Assembly (NCBI RefSeq): GCF_003702705.1
Contig: NZ_QZMN01000003.1
Coordinates: 1 to 64,000, forward strand
From: Ornithinimicrobium cerasi
GTDB lineage: Bacteria > Actinomycetota > Actinomycetes > Actinomycetales > Dermatophilaceae
Reading direction: 5' to 3'
Length of the DNA: 64,000 nt
Each line of letters begins with the position of its first letter. Position 1 is the first letter of the stretch. Of this stretch, positions 15,495 to 26,933 are shown piece after piece. Position numbers and translations under genes: made by a program. The notes under the pieces were generated by a model, which made no database searches, was not told the origin of the DNA, and saw nothing but the letters and a program-made list of their open reading frames with translations.

Positions 15495-15856
15495 CCGGGC
15501 GCGGGCGCCGGGATCGCGAGGGTGGCATGGCTACTGCCGAGCTGGCGCTGGCGCTGCCCGCCGTGATCCTGGTGCTCGCGCTCTGTCTCACCGGCCTGAC
15601 CCTGGCTGTCGACCAGATCCGTTGCGAGGACGCCGCGCGCGTTGCTGCGCGTGCGGCGTCCCGCGGCGAACCCGGGCCCCTCGTGCGGGAGCTGGCGCTG
15701 TCCCGTGCGCCGCAGCGGTCCGCGGTGACGGTGAGCACGGGTGAGGGGACGGTCCTCGTGGTCGTCGAGGCCCCGGCCAGGAACCGGCACCTCCGGGCAC
15801 TCCCGGCCGCCGTCGCGAGGGCGGAGGCCGTCCTGGAGCCCGGTGTGACGCCGTGA
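15491..15856 (+). CDS. TadE-like minor pilin
   Basis: A 121-residue protein with EGGMATAELALALPAVILVLAL near the N-terminus, the TadE signature: a cleavable basic leader, Glu five residues into the mature form and a hydrophobic helix. The remainder (DQIRCEDAARVAARAASRGE onward) is a small periplasm-facing domain. The GTG at 15491 overlaps the pilin stop by 4 nt. It corresponds to M. tuberculosis Rv3655c. Confidence 0.85.
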   Translation: MTGRGRRDREGGMATAELALALPAVILVLALCLTGLTLAVDQIRCEDAARVAARAASRGEPGPLVRELALSRAPQRSAVTVSTGEGTVLVVVEAPARNRHLRALPAAVARAEAVLEPGVTP

Positions 15857-15897
15857 GCCGAGACGCCGTGAGCCGAGACGCCATGAGCCGAGACGGT
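15853..15897 (+). repeat. Three tandem 15-bp start-codon units
   Basis: GTGAGCCGAGACGCC at 15853-15867 and 15868-15882, then ATGAGCCGAGACGGT at 15883-15897. Each unit begins with a usable start codon (GTG, GTG, ATG), so the following gene has three in-frame starts five codons apart. Confidence 0.95.
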
Positions 15898-16269
15898 GGC
15901 CCCGAGCGGGGGAGCGGGACGGTGCTGGCGGTCGGGCTGGTGGCGGTGGTCTCGACGCTCCTGCTGGCCGGGCTGCTCGTGGCCGCGGTCGCGGTCGCCG
16001 GGCAGCAGGCCCGCACCGCCGCCGACCTCGCCGCGCTCGCGGCCGCGGGACAGGTGGTGCACGGTGGTGACGAGCCCACGACCTGCGCGGTCGCCCGTCA
16101 GGTGGCCGAGCGCAACGGGGGCGGGCTGACCGGGTGCAGCGTCGTCGGCCCGGCCAAGGCGGAGCCAGGTCCGCTCGGAACGGTCGAGGTCGTGGTGACC
16201 CGACCGGTCGCGGGGACCGCCTGGGAGGTCACCGCGAGGGCGAGGGCTGGCGGGGTCCTCCCCCCGTGA
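15853..16269 (+). CDS. Rv3654c-like TadE/TadG-family protein
   Basis: A 138-residue protein closing the Tad operon. After an N-terminus made of repeated Ser-Arg-Asp-Ala units, GSGTVLAVGLVAVVSTLLLA begins the hydrophobic pilin-like helix, followed by QQARTAADLAALAAAGQVVHG, the stretch typical of helicase-associated or Flp/TadG-like secreted proteins in actinobacteria. Cys at two places in the C-terminal half (TTCAVAR, GCSVVG) could form a disulfide outside the cell. The first GTG overlaps tadE's stop by 4 nt; starts at 15868 or 15883 are equally possible because of the tandem repeat. Confidence 0.8.
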   Translation: MSRDAVSRDAMSRDGGPERGSGTVLAVGLVAVVSTLLLAGLLVAAVAVAGQQARTAADLAALAAAGQVVHGGDEPTTCAVARQVAERNGGGLTGCSVVGPAKAEPGPLGTVEVVVTRPVAGTAWEVTARARAGGVLPP

Positions 16270-16282
16270 GCGGACGACCCGT

Positions 16283-16708
16283 TCAGCGGTCCAGGTCGAG
16301 GCGGCTGCGGTCGCCGGCCGTCCCCGTGGTCCCGCTCCCGGGTCGCGGTGCGGTGGACGGCGGCGCGCCGGCCCCGGTGGACCCTGACGGCCGTGAGAGT
16401 GACGTCCGACCCGTCGTCGCGTCGTCGGCCCGCTCGGTACGACGGTCCTGCACCTTGGCCTGCTTGCGCAGCTCCCGCACCTCGCGGGCCCGACGTGCCT
16501 TGCTGCGGGCGCCCGCCCCGACCATCCAGAAGCCGAGGGCCGCGACGAGGAGGGTGAGCAGCCCGGCGAGGTAGAGCCACAGCGGCGGCAGGTCGAGGTT
16601 GAGGATGCCGTAGTCGAGCCGGACGCTCGCCATGTCCACGGTCGCGAGCACCATGTAGGCGACGACGGCCGCGGCGAGGAGGAGGAGGAGGAAGCCGAAG
16701 ATCAGCAT
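16283..16708 (-). CDS. Two-helix membrane protein with coiled tail (LapA-like)
   Basis: A 141-residue protein with two transmembrane helices (about 1-23 and 41-63) separated by a short loop, then a basic helix (RSKARRAREVRELRKQAK) and a disordered tail rich in Ser, Thr, Gly and Pro. The layout resembles LapA/DUF1049 proteins. GGAAAGG lies 7 nt before the ATG. It is convergent with the Tad operon, 13 nt away, and shows no sign of belonging to it. Function unknown. Confidence 0.7.
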   Translation of the reverse strand: MLIFGFLLLLLAAAVVAYMVLATVDMASVRLDYGILNLDLPPLWLYLAGLLTLLVAALGFWMVGAGARSKARRAREVRELRKQAKVQDRRTERADDATTGRTSLSRPSGSTGAGAPPSTAPRPGSGTTGTAGDRSRLDLDR

Positions 16709-16834
16709 GTCAGCGCCTTTCCAGGCAGCGGGCTCGGGCTGCGGACGACGTCGTCGTCCGCGTGGTCACGCGGGGTCGAGACTAACCGAGCGGAGGGGAC
16801 CGCACCACGTGGGCGGGGCCGGGTCCGGCGGCGC

Positions 16835-19150
16835 TCACCCGGTGGGCACGCTCACCGAGCGTTCGGAGAGCAGGTGGGAGAGCACGGCGACGGCACCCGC
16901 CTTGGCGAGAGGGTCGTTGCCGCTGCCGCACTTGGGCGACTGCACGCAGCGCGGGCAGCCTGCCTCGCAGTCGCACGCCTCGACCAGGTCGCGGGTCGCC
17001 GCGAGCCAGGTCACCGCCTCGCGGAACCCGCGCCGGGAGAACCCGGCACCGCCCGCGTGACCGTCGTAGACCATCACCGTCGGCAGGCCGGTGTCTGGGT
17101 GGAGGGGGGTCGAGACCCCGCCGACGTCCCACCTGTCGCACGTGGCGAGCAGCGGCAGCATGCCGATGGAGGCGTGCTCGGCGGCGTGCAGGGCACCCGG
17201 AACCGCGTCCTCCCCGACGCCGGCCAGGGCGAGCTCCTCCTCGGGCAGCGTCCACCACACCGCCTGGGTCACCAGGCAGCGCTCCGGCAGGTCGAGCGGG
17301 TGCTGGCCCAGCACCTCCCCAGACGGCAGCAGCCGCTGGAAGCCGGTGACCCGCGTCGTCACCTCGACCCGCCCGGTGCACAGGTGCGCGGCTCCCCACG
17401 CCGTCGCGGACTCGGTCTCGGTGATCGTGAAGGTGCTCTCGGTGCGCGCCCGGGTCGACCACCCGGGGTCGCCCACCACGACCATCGCCACACCCGCCTC
17501 GAGGTCCAGGTGGGTCACGACGTGCGCCTGCCCCTGGTGGACGTAGACCGCCCCGACGTGGACGGTCGTCAGGGCCCGCTCCTCGTCCACGGTCCCCAGC
17601 ACGCGCCCGCTGCGGACGTCGACGATCTGCACGGCCTGCCCGGCGTCCCGCAGCTGCACGTGGTCGCTCGGCCGGTCCTCCCGGGCCCAGAACCAGCCGG
17701 TCGGGCGACGCCGCAGCACCCCACCGGCCACCAGCTGCTCGGCGAGGGCGGGCACGCCGGCACCGAACCAGCGCACGTCGTCCCTGGTCAGCGGGAGCTC
17801 GGCGGCGGCGGCGGCGAGGTGCGGGCCGAGGACGTAGGGGTTCTCCGGGTCGAGCACGCATGCCTCCACCGGGGCGTCGAAGATCAGCTCCGGGTGCGCC
17901 AGCAGGTAGGCGTCGAGCGGGTCGTCCGCGGCCACGAGGACCGCCAGCGACGGCGAGCCCCGACGCCCCGCCCGCCCGGCCTGCTGCCAGAACGAGGCCC
18001 GGGTGCCGGGCCAGCCGGCCATGACGACCGCGTCGAGCCCGGCGATGTCGATGCCCAGCTCCAGGGCCGTCGTCGCCGCCAGCCCCATGAGGCGGCGCTC
18101 CCGCAGGGCGCGCTCCAGCTCGCGCCGTTCCTCGGGCAGGTAGCCGCCGCGGTAGGCCGCGACGAGCGACCCCTGCGGGCAGCCGCGCGACCCGAGGTCC
18201 TCGCGGGCACGGCTCGCCACGGTCTCGACCCCGGGTCGGGAGCGTGCGAACGCGACCGTCTGGACACCTACCTCGACGAGGTCCGCGAGGAGCGACGCCG
18301 TCTCCGCGACGGTGCCCCGCCGGGTGCCGTCCTCCGCCTCCGGGGGCTCCCACAGGGCCACCACCGTCTCTCGGCGCGGCGAGGCGTCCTGGGTGACGGC
18401 CTCGACGGGCTGCCCGACGAGGGTGCTCGCCAGCACCTCCGGCTCGGCCACCGTGGCCGAGGCCAGGATCACGGTGGGGGAGGCGCCATACCTCGCCGCG
18501 ACCCGCAGCAGGCGGCGCAGCACGGCCGAGACGTGGGCGCCGAAGACGCCGCGGTAGACGTGGCACTCGTCGACGACGACGTAGCGCAGCGCGCGCAGGA
18601 ACCCGCGCCAGCGCTCGTGCCCCGGCAGCAGCGTGTGGTGCAGCAGGTCCGGGTTGGTCAGGACGTAGTGCGCGTGCTGGCGCACCCAGCGACGCTCCTC
18701 CGGCGGGGTGTCCCCGTCCAGCGCCGCCGTCCGCACCCCGGGAACGGCCAGGGTATGCAGCCGCGCGGCCTGGTCCGCCCCGAGCGCCTTCGTCGGGGCG
18801 AGGTAGAGCGCCGTCGCCCCCCGCCCGGTGACCGACCCGACGCCCTCGCAGAGCGCCGTGAGCACCGGCAGGAGGTAGCCGAGCGACTTGCCCGAGGCCG
18901 TCCCGGTGGCGACGACGACGTGCCGGCCGGACCGGGCCAGCTCGGCCACCCGCGACTGGTGCTCCCACAGCGAGGTGATGCCCTCCCCGTGCAGGGCGGC
19001 GGTCACCTCGGGCGCGACCCACGACGGCCACTCGACGGTCCGCCCCTCGCGCGCGGGGAGGGTGCGGGCGTGCACCAGCCGACCGGCCCGTGGCCCGCGG
19101 GTCAGGTGGGCCAGGGTCGTCAGCGGGTCGAACGGGAGCACCTCGGACAT
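16835..19150 (-). CDS. MrfA/YprA-type DEAD/DEAH helicase with DUF1998 zinc cluster
   Basis: A 771-residue superfamily 2 helicase (Rv3649-like). Motif I is ATGTASGKSLGY, motif II is DECH, followed by the conserved SAT (LASATVAEP) and motif VI QQAGRAGRRG. The C-terminal DUF1998 region carries the four-cysteine cluster CDCEAGCPRCVQSPKC, known in Bacillus MrfA, which with an exonuclease repairs mitomycin C lesions. No MrfB-like nuclease gene is nearby. The ATG at 19150 was chosen because MSEVLPFDPL begins the conserved part; a TACCGT box lies 10 nt upstream. It is divergent from hppA. Confidence 0.9.
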   Translation of the reverse strand: MSEVLPFDPLTTLAHLTRGPRAGRLVHARTLPAREGRTVEWPSWVAPEVTAALHGEGITSLWEHQSRVAELARSGRHVVVATGTASGKSLGYLLPVLTALCEGVGSVTGRGATALYLAPTKALGADQAARLHTLAVPGVRTAALDGDTPPEERRWVRQHAHYVLTNPDLLHHTLLPGHERWRGFLRALRYVVVDECHVYRGVFGAHVSAVLRRLLRVAARYGASPTVILASATVAEPEVLASTLVGQPVEAVTQDASPRRETVVALWEPPEAEDGTRRGTVAETASLLADLVEVGVQTVAFARSRPGVETVASRAREDLGSRGCPQGSLVAAYRGGYLPEERRELERALRERRLMGLAATTALELGIDIAGLDAVVMAGWPGTRASFWQQAGRAGRRGSPSLAVLVAADDPLDAYLLAHPELIFDAPVEACVLDPENPYVLGPHLAAAAAELPLTRDDVRWFGAGVPALAEQLVAGGVLRRRPTGWFWAREDRPSDHVQLRDAGQAVQIVDVRSGRVLGTVDEERALTTVHVGAVYVHQGQAHVVTHLDLEAGVAMVVVGDPGWSTRARTESTFTITETESATAWGAAHLCTGRVEVTTRVTGFQRLLPSGEVLGQHPLDLPERCLVTQAVWWTLPEEELALAGVGEDAVPGALHAAEHASIGMLPLLATCDRWDVGGVSTPLHPDTGLPTVMVYDGHAGGAGFSRRGFREAVTWLAATRDLVEACDCEAGCPRCVQSPKCGSGNDPLAKAGAVAVLSHLLSERSVSVPTG

Positions 19151-19295
19151 CGTGCCCACCACGGTACGTCGCGGCACCGACAACCAGCCCCGGCCCGCCG
19201 GGCGGTTCCCGGGGGAGGCACAGGGGGAGGCGGCGCGGCGGGGGCGGCGGGCACGACATACCATGACCGCGGCTGGCGTCCGGTCAGCCGGTCAG

Positions 19296-19356
19296 TACAG
19301 TGGCCGCATCCACAGGCGGGGAGGATCCCCGCCACGCTGCCCGCAGAGCCGCGGGC
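19296..19356 (+). promoter_or_regulatory. Promoter and structured leader of hppA
   Basis: TACAGT at 19296-19301 is a probable -10 box. The leader of about 70 nt holds two perfect small hairpins: GGCGGGGA/TCCCCGCC (19315-19322, 19326-19333) and GCCCGC/GCGGGC (19339-19344, 19351-19356), then AGGAGG before the ATG. A regulatory role is possible but not shown. Confidence 0.5.
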
Positions 19357-19375
19357 CACCCCAGGAGGTCTCCGC

Positions 19376-21703
<2,328 letters not shown>

Positions 21704-21709
21704 CCCGGC

Positions 21710-23251
21710 GTGACTGACCCGACCGACCCCGGGCGCGCGGCCCCTGCCGTCGTGCCCGGGGTCGTCGACGCCCTGCGCGCCGACCTGACGGCCGCGGGCT
21801 ACACCGTGGACCGCGTCGAGGAGGTGCTCGGCCCCCGGGCTGCCGCGGCGCTCCGCCGGGAGCAGCCCCTCCTGGCCGAGCGCGTCACCCGCGAGGTCGC
21901 GGACCCCGTCGCCACCCTCCTGCGGTGCTTCGTGCTCGGCCGGTCGGCCACCCGGGCGGCGCTCGACGCCGCGCTGCCCCGCACCACGGCCGACGGGCTG
22001 CTCGCGCTGCGGCTCGTCGCTGCGGCCGACGACGGGACGCCCGACAGCTTCGTCCCGACCAGCGACCTGCGGCCCTACGGCGACGAGGACCACACCTGGT
22101 GGGTGGTCTCGGACCTGTCCGAGCACGCCCTGGGCGGGGTGCTGCCCACCCACCACGTCCTCGGCGTCGGCGGCGCCTCGACCACGCTGGCCTCCTGGAC
22201 GCCCCGCCCGCACGTCGACCGGGCACTCGACCTCGGGACGGGTTGCGGCGTGCAGGCGCTGCACCTCGCCCTGCACGCCGGCCACCCGGCACATCCCGTC
22301 GTGGCGACGGACCTCTCCGCCCGCGCGCTGGACCTCGCCCGGCTCACGGCCGCCCTCAACGGGGTCGAGCTTGACCTGCGCCGCGGCAACCTCCTCGAGC
22401 CGGTGGCGGGCGAGCGGTTCGACCTCGTCGTGAGCAACCCGCCCTTCGTCATCACGCCGCGCGTGGCCGGGGTGCCCCTCTACGAGTACCGCGACGGGGG
22501 CGCCGCCGGGGACACCCTGGTCGCCCGGCTCGTCGGCCAGGTGGGCGAGCATCTCGCACCGGGCGGGATCGCCCAGCTGCTCGCCAACTGGGAGCTGCCG
22601 GCGGGCGAGGACTGGCGCGAGCGGGTGTCCGGGTGGCTGGCGGGGACCGGTCTGGACGCGTGGGTCGTCCAGCGCGAGGAGCAGGACGTGGCCGAGTATG
22701 CCGAGACGTGGGTCCGCGACGGCGGCCACCGCCCGGGGTCGGCCGGCTTCGAGGAGCTGTATGCCGCGTGGCTGGCGGACTTCGCCGCCCGGGACGTGGA
22801 GTCGGTGGGGTTCGGGGTGGTCACGCTCCAGCGACCCGCGACGGAGCGGGATCCCTGGCGGGACCTCGACGACGTGCGCTCGCCGGTGGCCTCACCCATG
22901 GGCCCGACCGTGCTCGCCGGGCTGAGGGCCCGCACCTGGCTCGCCGAGCACGACGACGACGCGCTGCTGGACGTGTCGTGGCAGGTCGCCGACGACGTGA
23001 CGGAGGAGCGCGTGGGTCGGCCCGGCGCCCCCGACCCGCAGGTGATCCAGGTCCGCCAGGGCGGGGGGCTGCGCCGGGTGGTCCGGCTGGGCACCCTGGC
23101 GGCGGGCGTGGTCGGCGCGTGCGACGGGGAGCTGACCGCCCGGCAGCTGTGTGCCGGGCTCGCCGTGCTGACCGAGGTCCCGGCCGCCGACGTGGAGGTG
23201 GAGGTCGTGCCGGTGCTGCGCGAGCTCGTCAAGGACGGGCTGCTGCGCTGA
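21710..23251 (+). CDS. Class I SAM methyltransferase, DUF7059 family
   Basis: A 513-residue protein. The N-terminal helical region (1-130) is the type called DUF7059, the middle has LDLGTGCGVQAL as the SAM loop and NPPF at 243-246, the catalytic motif of N-methyltransferases such as HemK, RlmG and DNA adenine enzymes, and the C-terminal 150 residues form a winged-helix-like domain. The NPPF motif implies methylation of an exocyclic or amide nitrogen; RNA, DNA and protein are all possible. The GTG at 21710 lies 6 nt after the hppA stop. Conserved next to topA in many actinobacteria. Confidence 0.82.
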   Translation: MTDPTDPGRAAPAVVPGVVDALRADLTAAGYTVDRVEEVLGPRAAAALRREQPLLAERVTREVADPVATLLRCFVLGRSATRAALDAALPRTTADGLLALRLVAAADDGTPDSFVPTSDLRPYGDEDHTWWVVSDLSEHALGGVLPTHHVLGVGGASTTLASWTPRPHVDRALDLGTGCGVQALHLALHAGHPAHPVVATDLSARALDLARLTAALNGVELDLRRGNLLEPVAGERFDLVVSNPPFVITPRVAGVPLYEYRDGGAAGDTLVARLVGQVGEHLAPGGIAQLLANWELPAGEDWRERVSGWLAGTGLDAWVVQREEQDVAEYAETWVRDGGHRPGSAGFEELYAAWLADFAARDVESVGFGVVTLQRPATERDPWRDLDDVRSPVASPMGPTVLAGLRARTWLAEHDDDALLDVSWQVADDVTEERVGRPGAPDPQVIQVRQGGGLRRVVRLGTLAAGVVGACDGELTARQLCAGLAVLTEVPAADVEVEVVPVLRELVKDGLLR

Positions 23252-23260
23252 GCCGGCGCC

Positions 23261-23956
23261 TCAGCCGTACTGGTAGCTGCTGCGGGAGACGAAGAAGCTG
23301 CGCCCCGTCTCGCCGCTGCTGCAGCTGACCCCGGCCTCGGCGGCCGAGCACGTCACCTGGCCGATGCTGATCGACGAGCCGTAGGGCAGCACGGCCACCG
23401 TCGCGCCGCCGAGGTCCAGGGTCTCCGACCCGTTCTGCTCGGCCCACCAGCCACCGGAGGAGACCACCGTCTGGGGGCGGATGGGGTCCTCGACGCAGGT
23501 CCAGGCGCCCGGGCCGTCGTTGATCATGATCGCCGTCGCAGCCTCGGCCGTGCAGTCGCCGAGGCTGTCGTCGACGAGGTGGTCGGCGCGGGGGGTGAAC
23601 GAGCGGTCGTCGACCTCGCAGACCGCGGTGACGTCGTTGAGGGTGCACGCGACGTTGCCGCTGGGCAGCACGAACGCGGCCCGGTCGCCCTCCACGACGA
23701 TCGCGGTGCCTCCGCCGGCCGACCTGGAGCCGGGCTCCACGGCGATGTCGGCCGGAGCCGTCGGGGGACCGGTGGGGGCGGGGGCCGTCTGCGCTGCCCC
23801 GTCGGTGGCGGCGTCCGTGTCCGGGGCCGGCCCGGCGGTCCCGGAGGCCCCGTCCGTCACGCCGCCGTCCTCGTCGTCCCCGCCGCAGCCGCTCAGCGTC
23901 AGCGCCGCCGCGAGCGCCACGGCGGCGAGGGCGCGCGCCCTCGCGCGCCTCGTCAT
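23261..23956 (-). CDS. Secreted lipoprotein, function unknown
   Basis: A 231-residue lipoprotein. The signal peptide has an Arg-rich start, a hydrophobic run and lipobox LSGC, followed by an Asp/Gly/Thr/Pro-rich linker and a globular part with at least six cysteines that could form disulfides outside the cell (e.g. VACTLND, AVCEVDD, GDCTAEA, TCVED). AGGAG is 5 nt before the chosen ATG at 23956. It is convergent with the methyltransferase gene. No recognised domain. Confidence 0.75.
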   Translation of the reverse strand: MTRRARARALAAVALAAALTLSGCGGDDEDGGVTDGASGTAGPAPDTDAATDGAAQTAPAPTGPPTAPADIAVEPGSRSAGGGTAIVVEGDRAAFVLPSGNVACTLNDVTAVCEVDDRSFTPRADHLVDDSLGDCTAEAATAIMINDGPGAWTCVEDPIRPQTVVSSGGWWAEQNGSETLDLGGATVAVLPYGSSISIGQVTCSAAEAGVSCSSGETGRSFFVSRSSYQYG

Positions 23957-24090
23957 ACCTGCTCCTGGGCGGACCGTCATAGGGGACCACCCTAGACGCT
24001 GCCGCCCCATGGGCTACGGTGACGCCCGAAGGTCCCGTGTCCGAGCCGTGACGAATCCGCGGCACGCGGAGCCTGCGAAGGAGTTTTCCC

Positions 24091-26847
24091 GTGGCAGCAG
24101 GACACAAGCTGGTGATCGTCGAGTCGCCGGCCAAGGCGAAGAAGATCGGCGAGTTCCTCGGCAAGGACTTCGTGGTCGACGCGAGCGTGGGGCACATCCG
24201 CGACCTGCCCAACCCCTCGGAGCTGCCTCCGGAGATGAAGAAGGGGCCCTTCGGCAAGTTCGCCATCGACGTGGACGGCGGCTTCGAGCCCTACTACGTC
24301 GTCGACGCCGACAAGAAGAAGAAGGTCAGCGAGCTGCGCCGCGCGCTCAAGGACGCCGACGAGCTCTTCCTGGCCACCGACGAGGACCGCGAGGGCGAGG
24401 CGATCGCCTGGCACCTGCTCGAGGTGCTCCAGCCCAAGGTCCCGGTCCGGCGGATGGTCTTCCACGAGATCACCAAGGAGGCGATCCAGCGCGCCGTGCA
24501 CGACACCCGGGAGCTGGACACCGACCTGGTCGACGCCCAGGAGACGCGCCGCGTGCTCGACCGGCTCTACGGCTACGAGGTCTCGCCGGTGCTGTGGCGC
24601 AAGGTCAAGCAGGGCCTCTCCGCGGGGCGGGTGCAGTCGGTCGCCACCCGGATGGTCGTCGAGCGGGAGCGGGAGCGGATGGCGTTCCGCTCCGCGTCCT
24701 ACTGGGACGTGGAGGGGGACTTCGCGCAGGCGGGTGCGGGTGCGTCCGCGAGCGAGTCGTTCACCGCCCGGCTCAGCGCGCTCGACGGGAGCCGGGTCGC
24801 GACCGGTCGCGACTTCGCCGACGACGGGACGCTGCGCACCGCGCAGACCGTGCACCTCGACGCATCTGGCGCCCAGGCGGTCGCCGACGGGACGCGCCAG
24901 GCGGACGTCGTCGTCAGCGAGGTCAACGAGAAGCCCTACACCCGACGCCCGTCCGCGCCGTTCACCACCTCCACGCTGCAGCAGGAGGCCTCGCGCAAGC
25001 TGCGGATGAACAGCCAGACCACGATGCGCACGGCGCAGCGGCTCTACGAGAACGGCTACATCACCTACATGCGGACCGACTCGACGACGCTGTCGAGCTC
25101 GGCGGTGAGCGCGGCGCGCTCGCAGGCCCGGGACATGTACGGCGCGGAGTACGTGCCGGACAGCCCGCGCACCTACGGCAAGAAGAGCAAGAACGCGCAG
25201 GAGGCGCACGAGGCGGTGCGCCCGGCGGGTGACCGCTTCCGGACCCCGGCCCAGGTGGCCGGGGAGCTGCGGGGCCAGGAGTATGCCCTCTACGAGCTGG
25301 TCTGGAAGCGCACCGTCGCCTCGCAGATGGCCGACGCCAAGGGCTCGACGGCCACGGTGAAGGTGAGCGCCTCGCTGCCCGAGGGGGTGCGCGGGGGGAA
25401 CGGGACGTCATACCGGACCGCGGAGTTCTCCGCCTCGGGCACGGTGATCACCTTCCGCGGGTTCCTCGCGGCCTACGAGGAGGGGCGCGACGAGAGCCGG
25501 TTCGGCTCCGACGACGACGCCGAGGGCGTGGGTCGGCGGCTGCCGCGGCTGAGCACGGGCGTGGCCCTGGAGACCTTGCGGGCCGAGGCCCGGGGGCACC
25601 AGACCAGCCCGCCGGCGCGCTACACCGAGGCCACGCTGGTCAAGGCGTTGGAGGAGAAGGGGATCGGGCGGCCGTCGACGTATGCCGCGACCGTCGGCAC
25701 GATCCAGGACCGCGGCTACGTGCGTACGAAGGGCTCGGCGCTGGTCCCGACGTGGCTGGCGTTCGCGGTGACGCAGCTGCTGGAGCGGCACTTCCCGACG
25801 CTGGTCGACTACGACTTCACGGCGTCGATGGAGGAGGACCTGGACCGGATCGCGAGCGGGGACCTGCAACGGGTCGCCTGGCTGCGCCGGTTCTACTTCG
25901 GCGACAGCGCGCAGTCGGTCGAGGGGCTGCGCGACCTCGTCCAGGACCTGGGCGACATCGACGCCCGGGCCGTCTCGACCATCCCGATCGGGGACGGCGT
26001 CGTGGTGCGCGTGGGTCGGTACGGTCCCTACGTCGAGGTCGAGGGCGGCGAGGACGGAGAGCCCCGGCGTGCGACGGTGAACGACGACGTGGCCCCGGAC
26101 GAGATGACCCCGGAGAAGGCGCGCGAGCTGCTGGAGGCCGCGGCCGACGACGGGCGGGTCCTGGGGACCGACCCGGGCACGGGGCACGAGGTGGTCGCGC
26201 GGGCCGGTCGGTACGGGCCCTACGTGACCGAGGTGCTGCCCGAGACGGACGAGCCGCCCAAGCGGGGTGCGAAGAAGGTCAAGCCGCGAACCGGGTCGCT
26301 GTTCCAGGGCATGGACCTGGCGACGATCGACCTCGAGACGGCGCTGCGGCTGATGTCGCTGCCGCGCGTCGTCGGCGTGGACCCGGCGTCGGGCGAGGAG
26401 ATCACCGCGCAGAACGGCCGCTACGGGCCGTACCTGAAGAAGGGGACCGACTCACGCTCGCTGGAGACCGAGACGCAGATCTTCGAGGTGACGCTGGAGC
26501 AGGCGCTGGCGATCTACGCGCAGCCCAAGCAGCGCGGGCGGGCGGCGGCCAAGCCCCCGCTGAAGGAGTTCGGCGACGACCCGGTGTCGGGCCGGAAGGT
26601 CGTGGTCAAGGAGGGCCGGTTCGGCCCCTACGTGACCGACGGCGAGACCAACGCCACCCTCCGCAAGGGTGACGAGCCGGAGGAGCTGAACGAGGAGCGT
26701 GCCTTCGAGCTGCTCGCCGAGAAGCGCGCGAAGGGCCCGACGACCCGCAAGCGCGCCGCGAAGAAGACGACGGCCAAGAAGACGACGGCCAAGAAGACGA
26801 CGGCCAAGAAGGCCCCCGCGAGGAAGACGACGGCGAAGCAGGCCTGA
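24091..26847 (+). CDS. topA: DNA topoisomerase I
   Basis: A 918-residue type IA topoisomerase relaxing negative supercoils. The Toprim domain opens with KLVIVESPAKAKKI and has the metal motif TDEDREGEA; the active-site tyrosine is Tyr326 in YITYMRTDS. The C-terminal half holds repeated topoisomerase C-terminal modules (each with RYGPYV-like cores such as GRYGPYVEV, GRYGPYVTE, GRYGPYLKK and GRFGPYVTD), without zinc fingers, as usual in actinobacteria. The last 30 residues are Lys/Thr/Ala repeats (26761-26847), a DNA-binding tail. The GTG start has GAAGGAG 9 nt upstream; a TACGGT box at 24015-24020 may be its -10. Confidence 0.96.
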   Translation: MAAGHKLVIVESPAKAKKIGEFLGKDFVVDASVGHIRDLPNPSELPPEMKKGPFGKFAIDVDGGFEPYYVVDADKKKKVSELRRALKDADELFLATDEDREGEAIAWHLLEVLQPKVPVRRMVFHEITKEAIQRAVHDTRELDTDLVDAQETRRVLDRLYGYEVSPVLWRKVKQGLSAGRVQSVATRMVVERERERMAFRSASYWDVEGDFAQAGAGASASESFTARLSALDGSRVATGRDFADDGTLRTAQTVHLDASGAQAVADGTRQADVVVSEVNEKPYTRRPSAPFTTSTLQQEASRKLRMNSQTTMRTAQRLYENGYITYMRTDSTTLSSSAVSAARSQARDMYGAEYVPDSPRTYGKKSKNAQEAHEAVRPAGDRFRTPAQVAGELRGQEYALYELVWKRTVASQMADAKGSTATVKVSASLPEGVRGGNGTSYRTAEFSASGTVITFRGFLAAYEEGRDESRFGSDDDAEGVGRRLPRLSTGVALETLRAEARGHQTSPPARYTEATLVKALEEKGIGRPSTYAATVGTIQDRGYVRTKGSALVPTWLAFAVTQLLERHFPTLVDYDFTASMEEDLDRIASGDLQRVAWLRRFYFGDSAQSVEGLRDLVQDLGDIDARAVSTIPIGDGVVVRVGRYGPYVEVEGGEDGEPRRATVNDDVAPDEMTPEKARELLEAAADDGRVLGTDPGTGHEVVARAGRYGPYVTEVLPETDEPPKRGAKKVKPRTGSLFQGMDLATIDLETALRLMSLPRVVGVDPASGEEITAQNGRYGPYLKKGTDSRSLETETQIFEVTLEQALAIYAQPKQRGRAAAKPPLKEFGDDPVSGRKVVVKEGRFGPYVTDGETNATLRKGDEPEELNEERAFELLAEKRAKGPTTRKRAAKKTTAKKTTAKKTTAKKAPARKTTAKQA

Positions 26848-26933
26848 GGCACGCGCGGCTGCCCGGCCCCCAGCGGACCGTCTCGCCGATCGAGAGCCCC
26901 GTGGTGCAGCCGGCACCCGACCCTGGCGGTGGT

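Noticed and set aside
24091-26847. Lys/Thr/Ala repeats at the topA 3' end as a frameshift artefact
   Set aside because: Lys-rich tails are usual in actinobacterial topoisomerase I and the frame ends cleanly in TGA.
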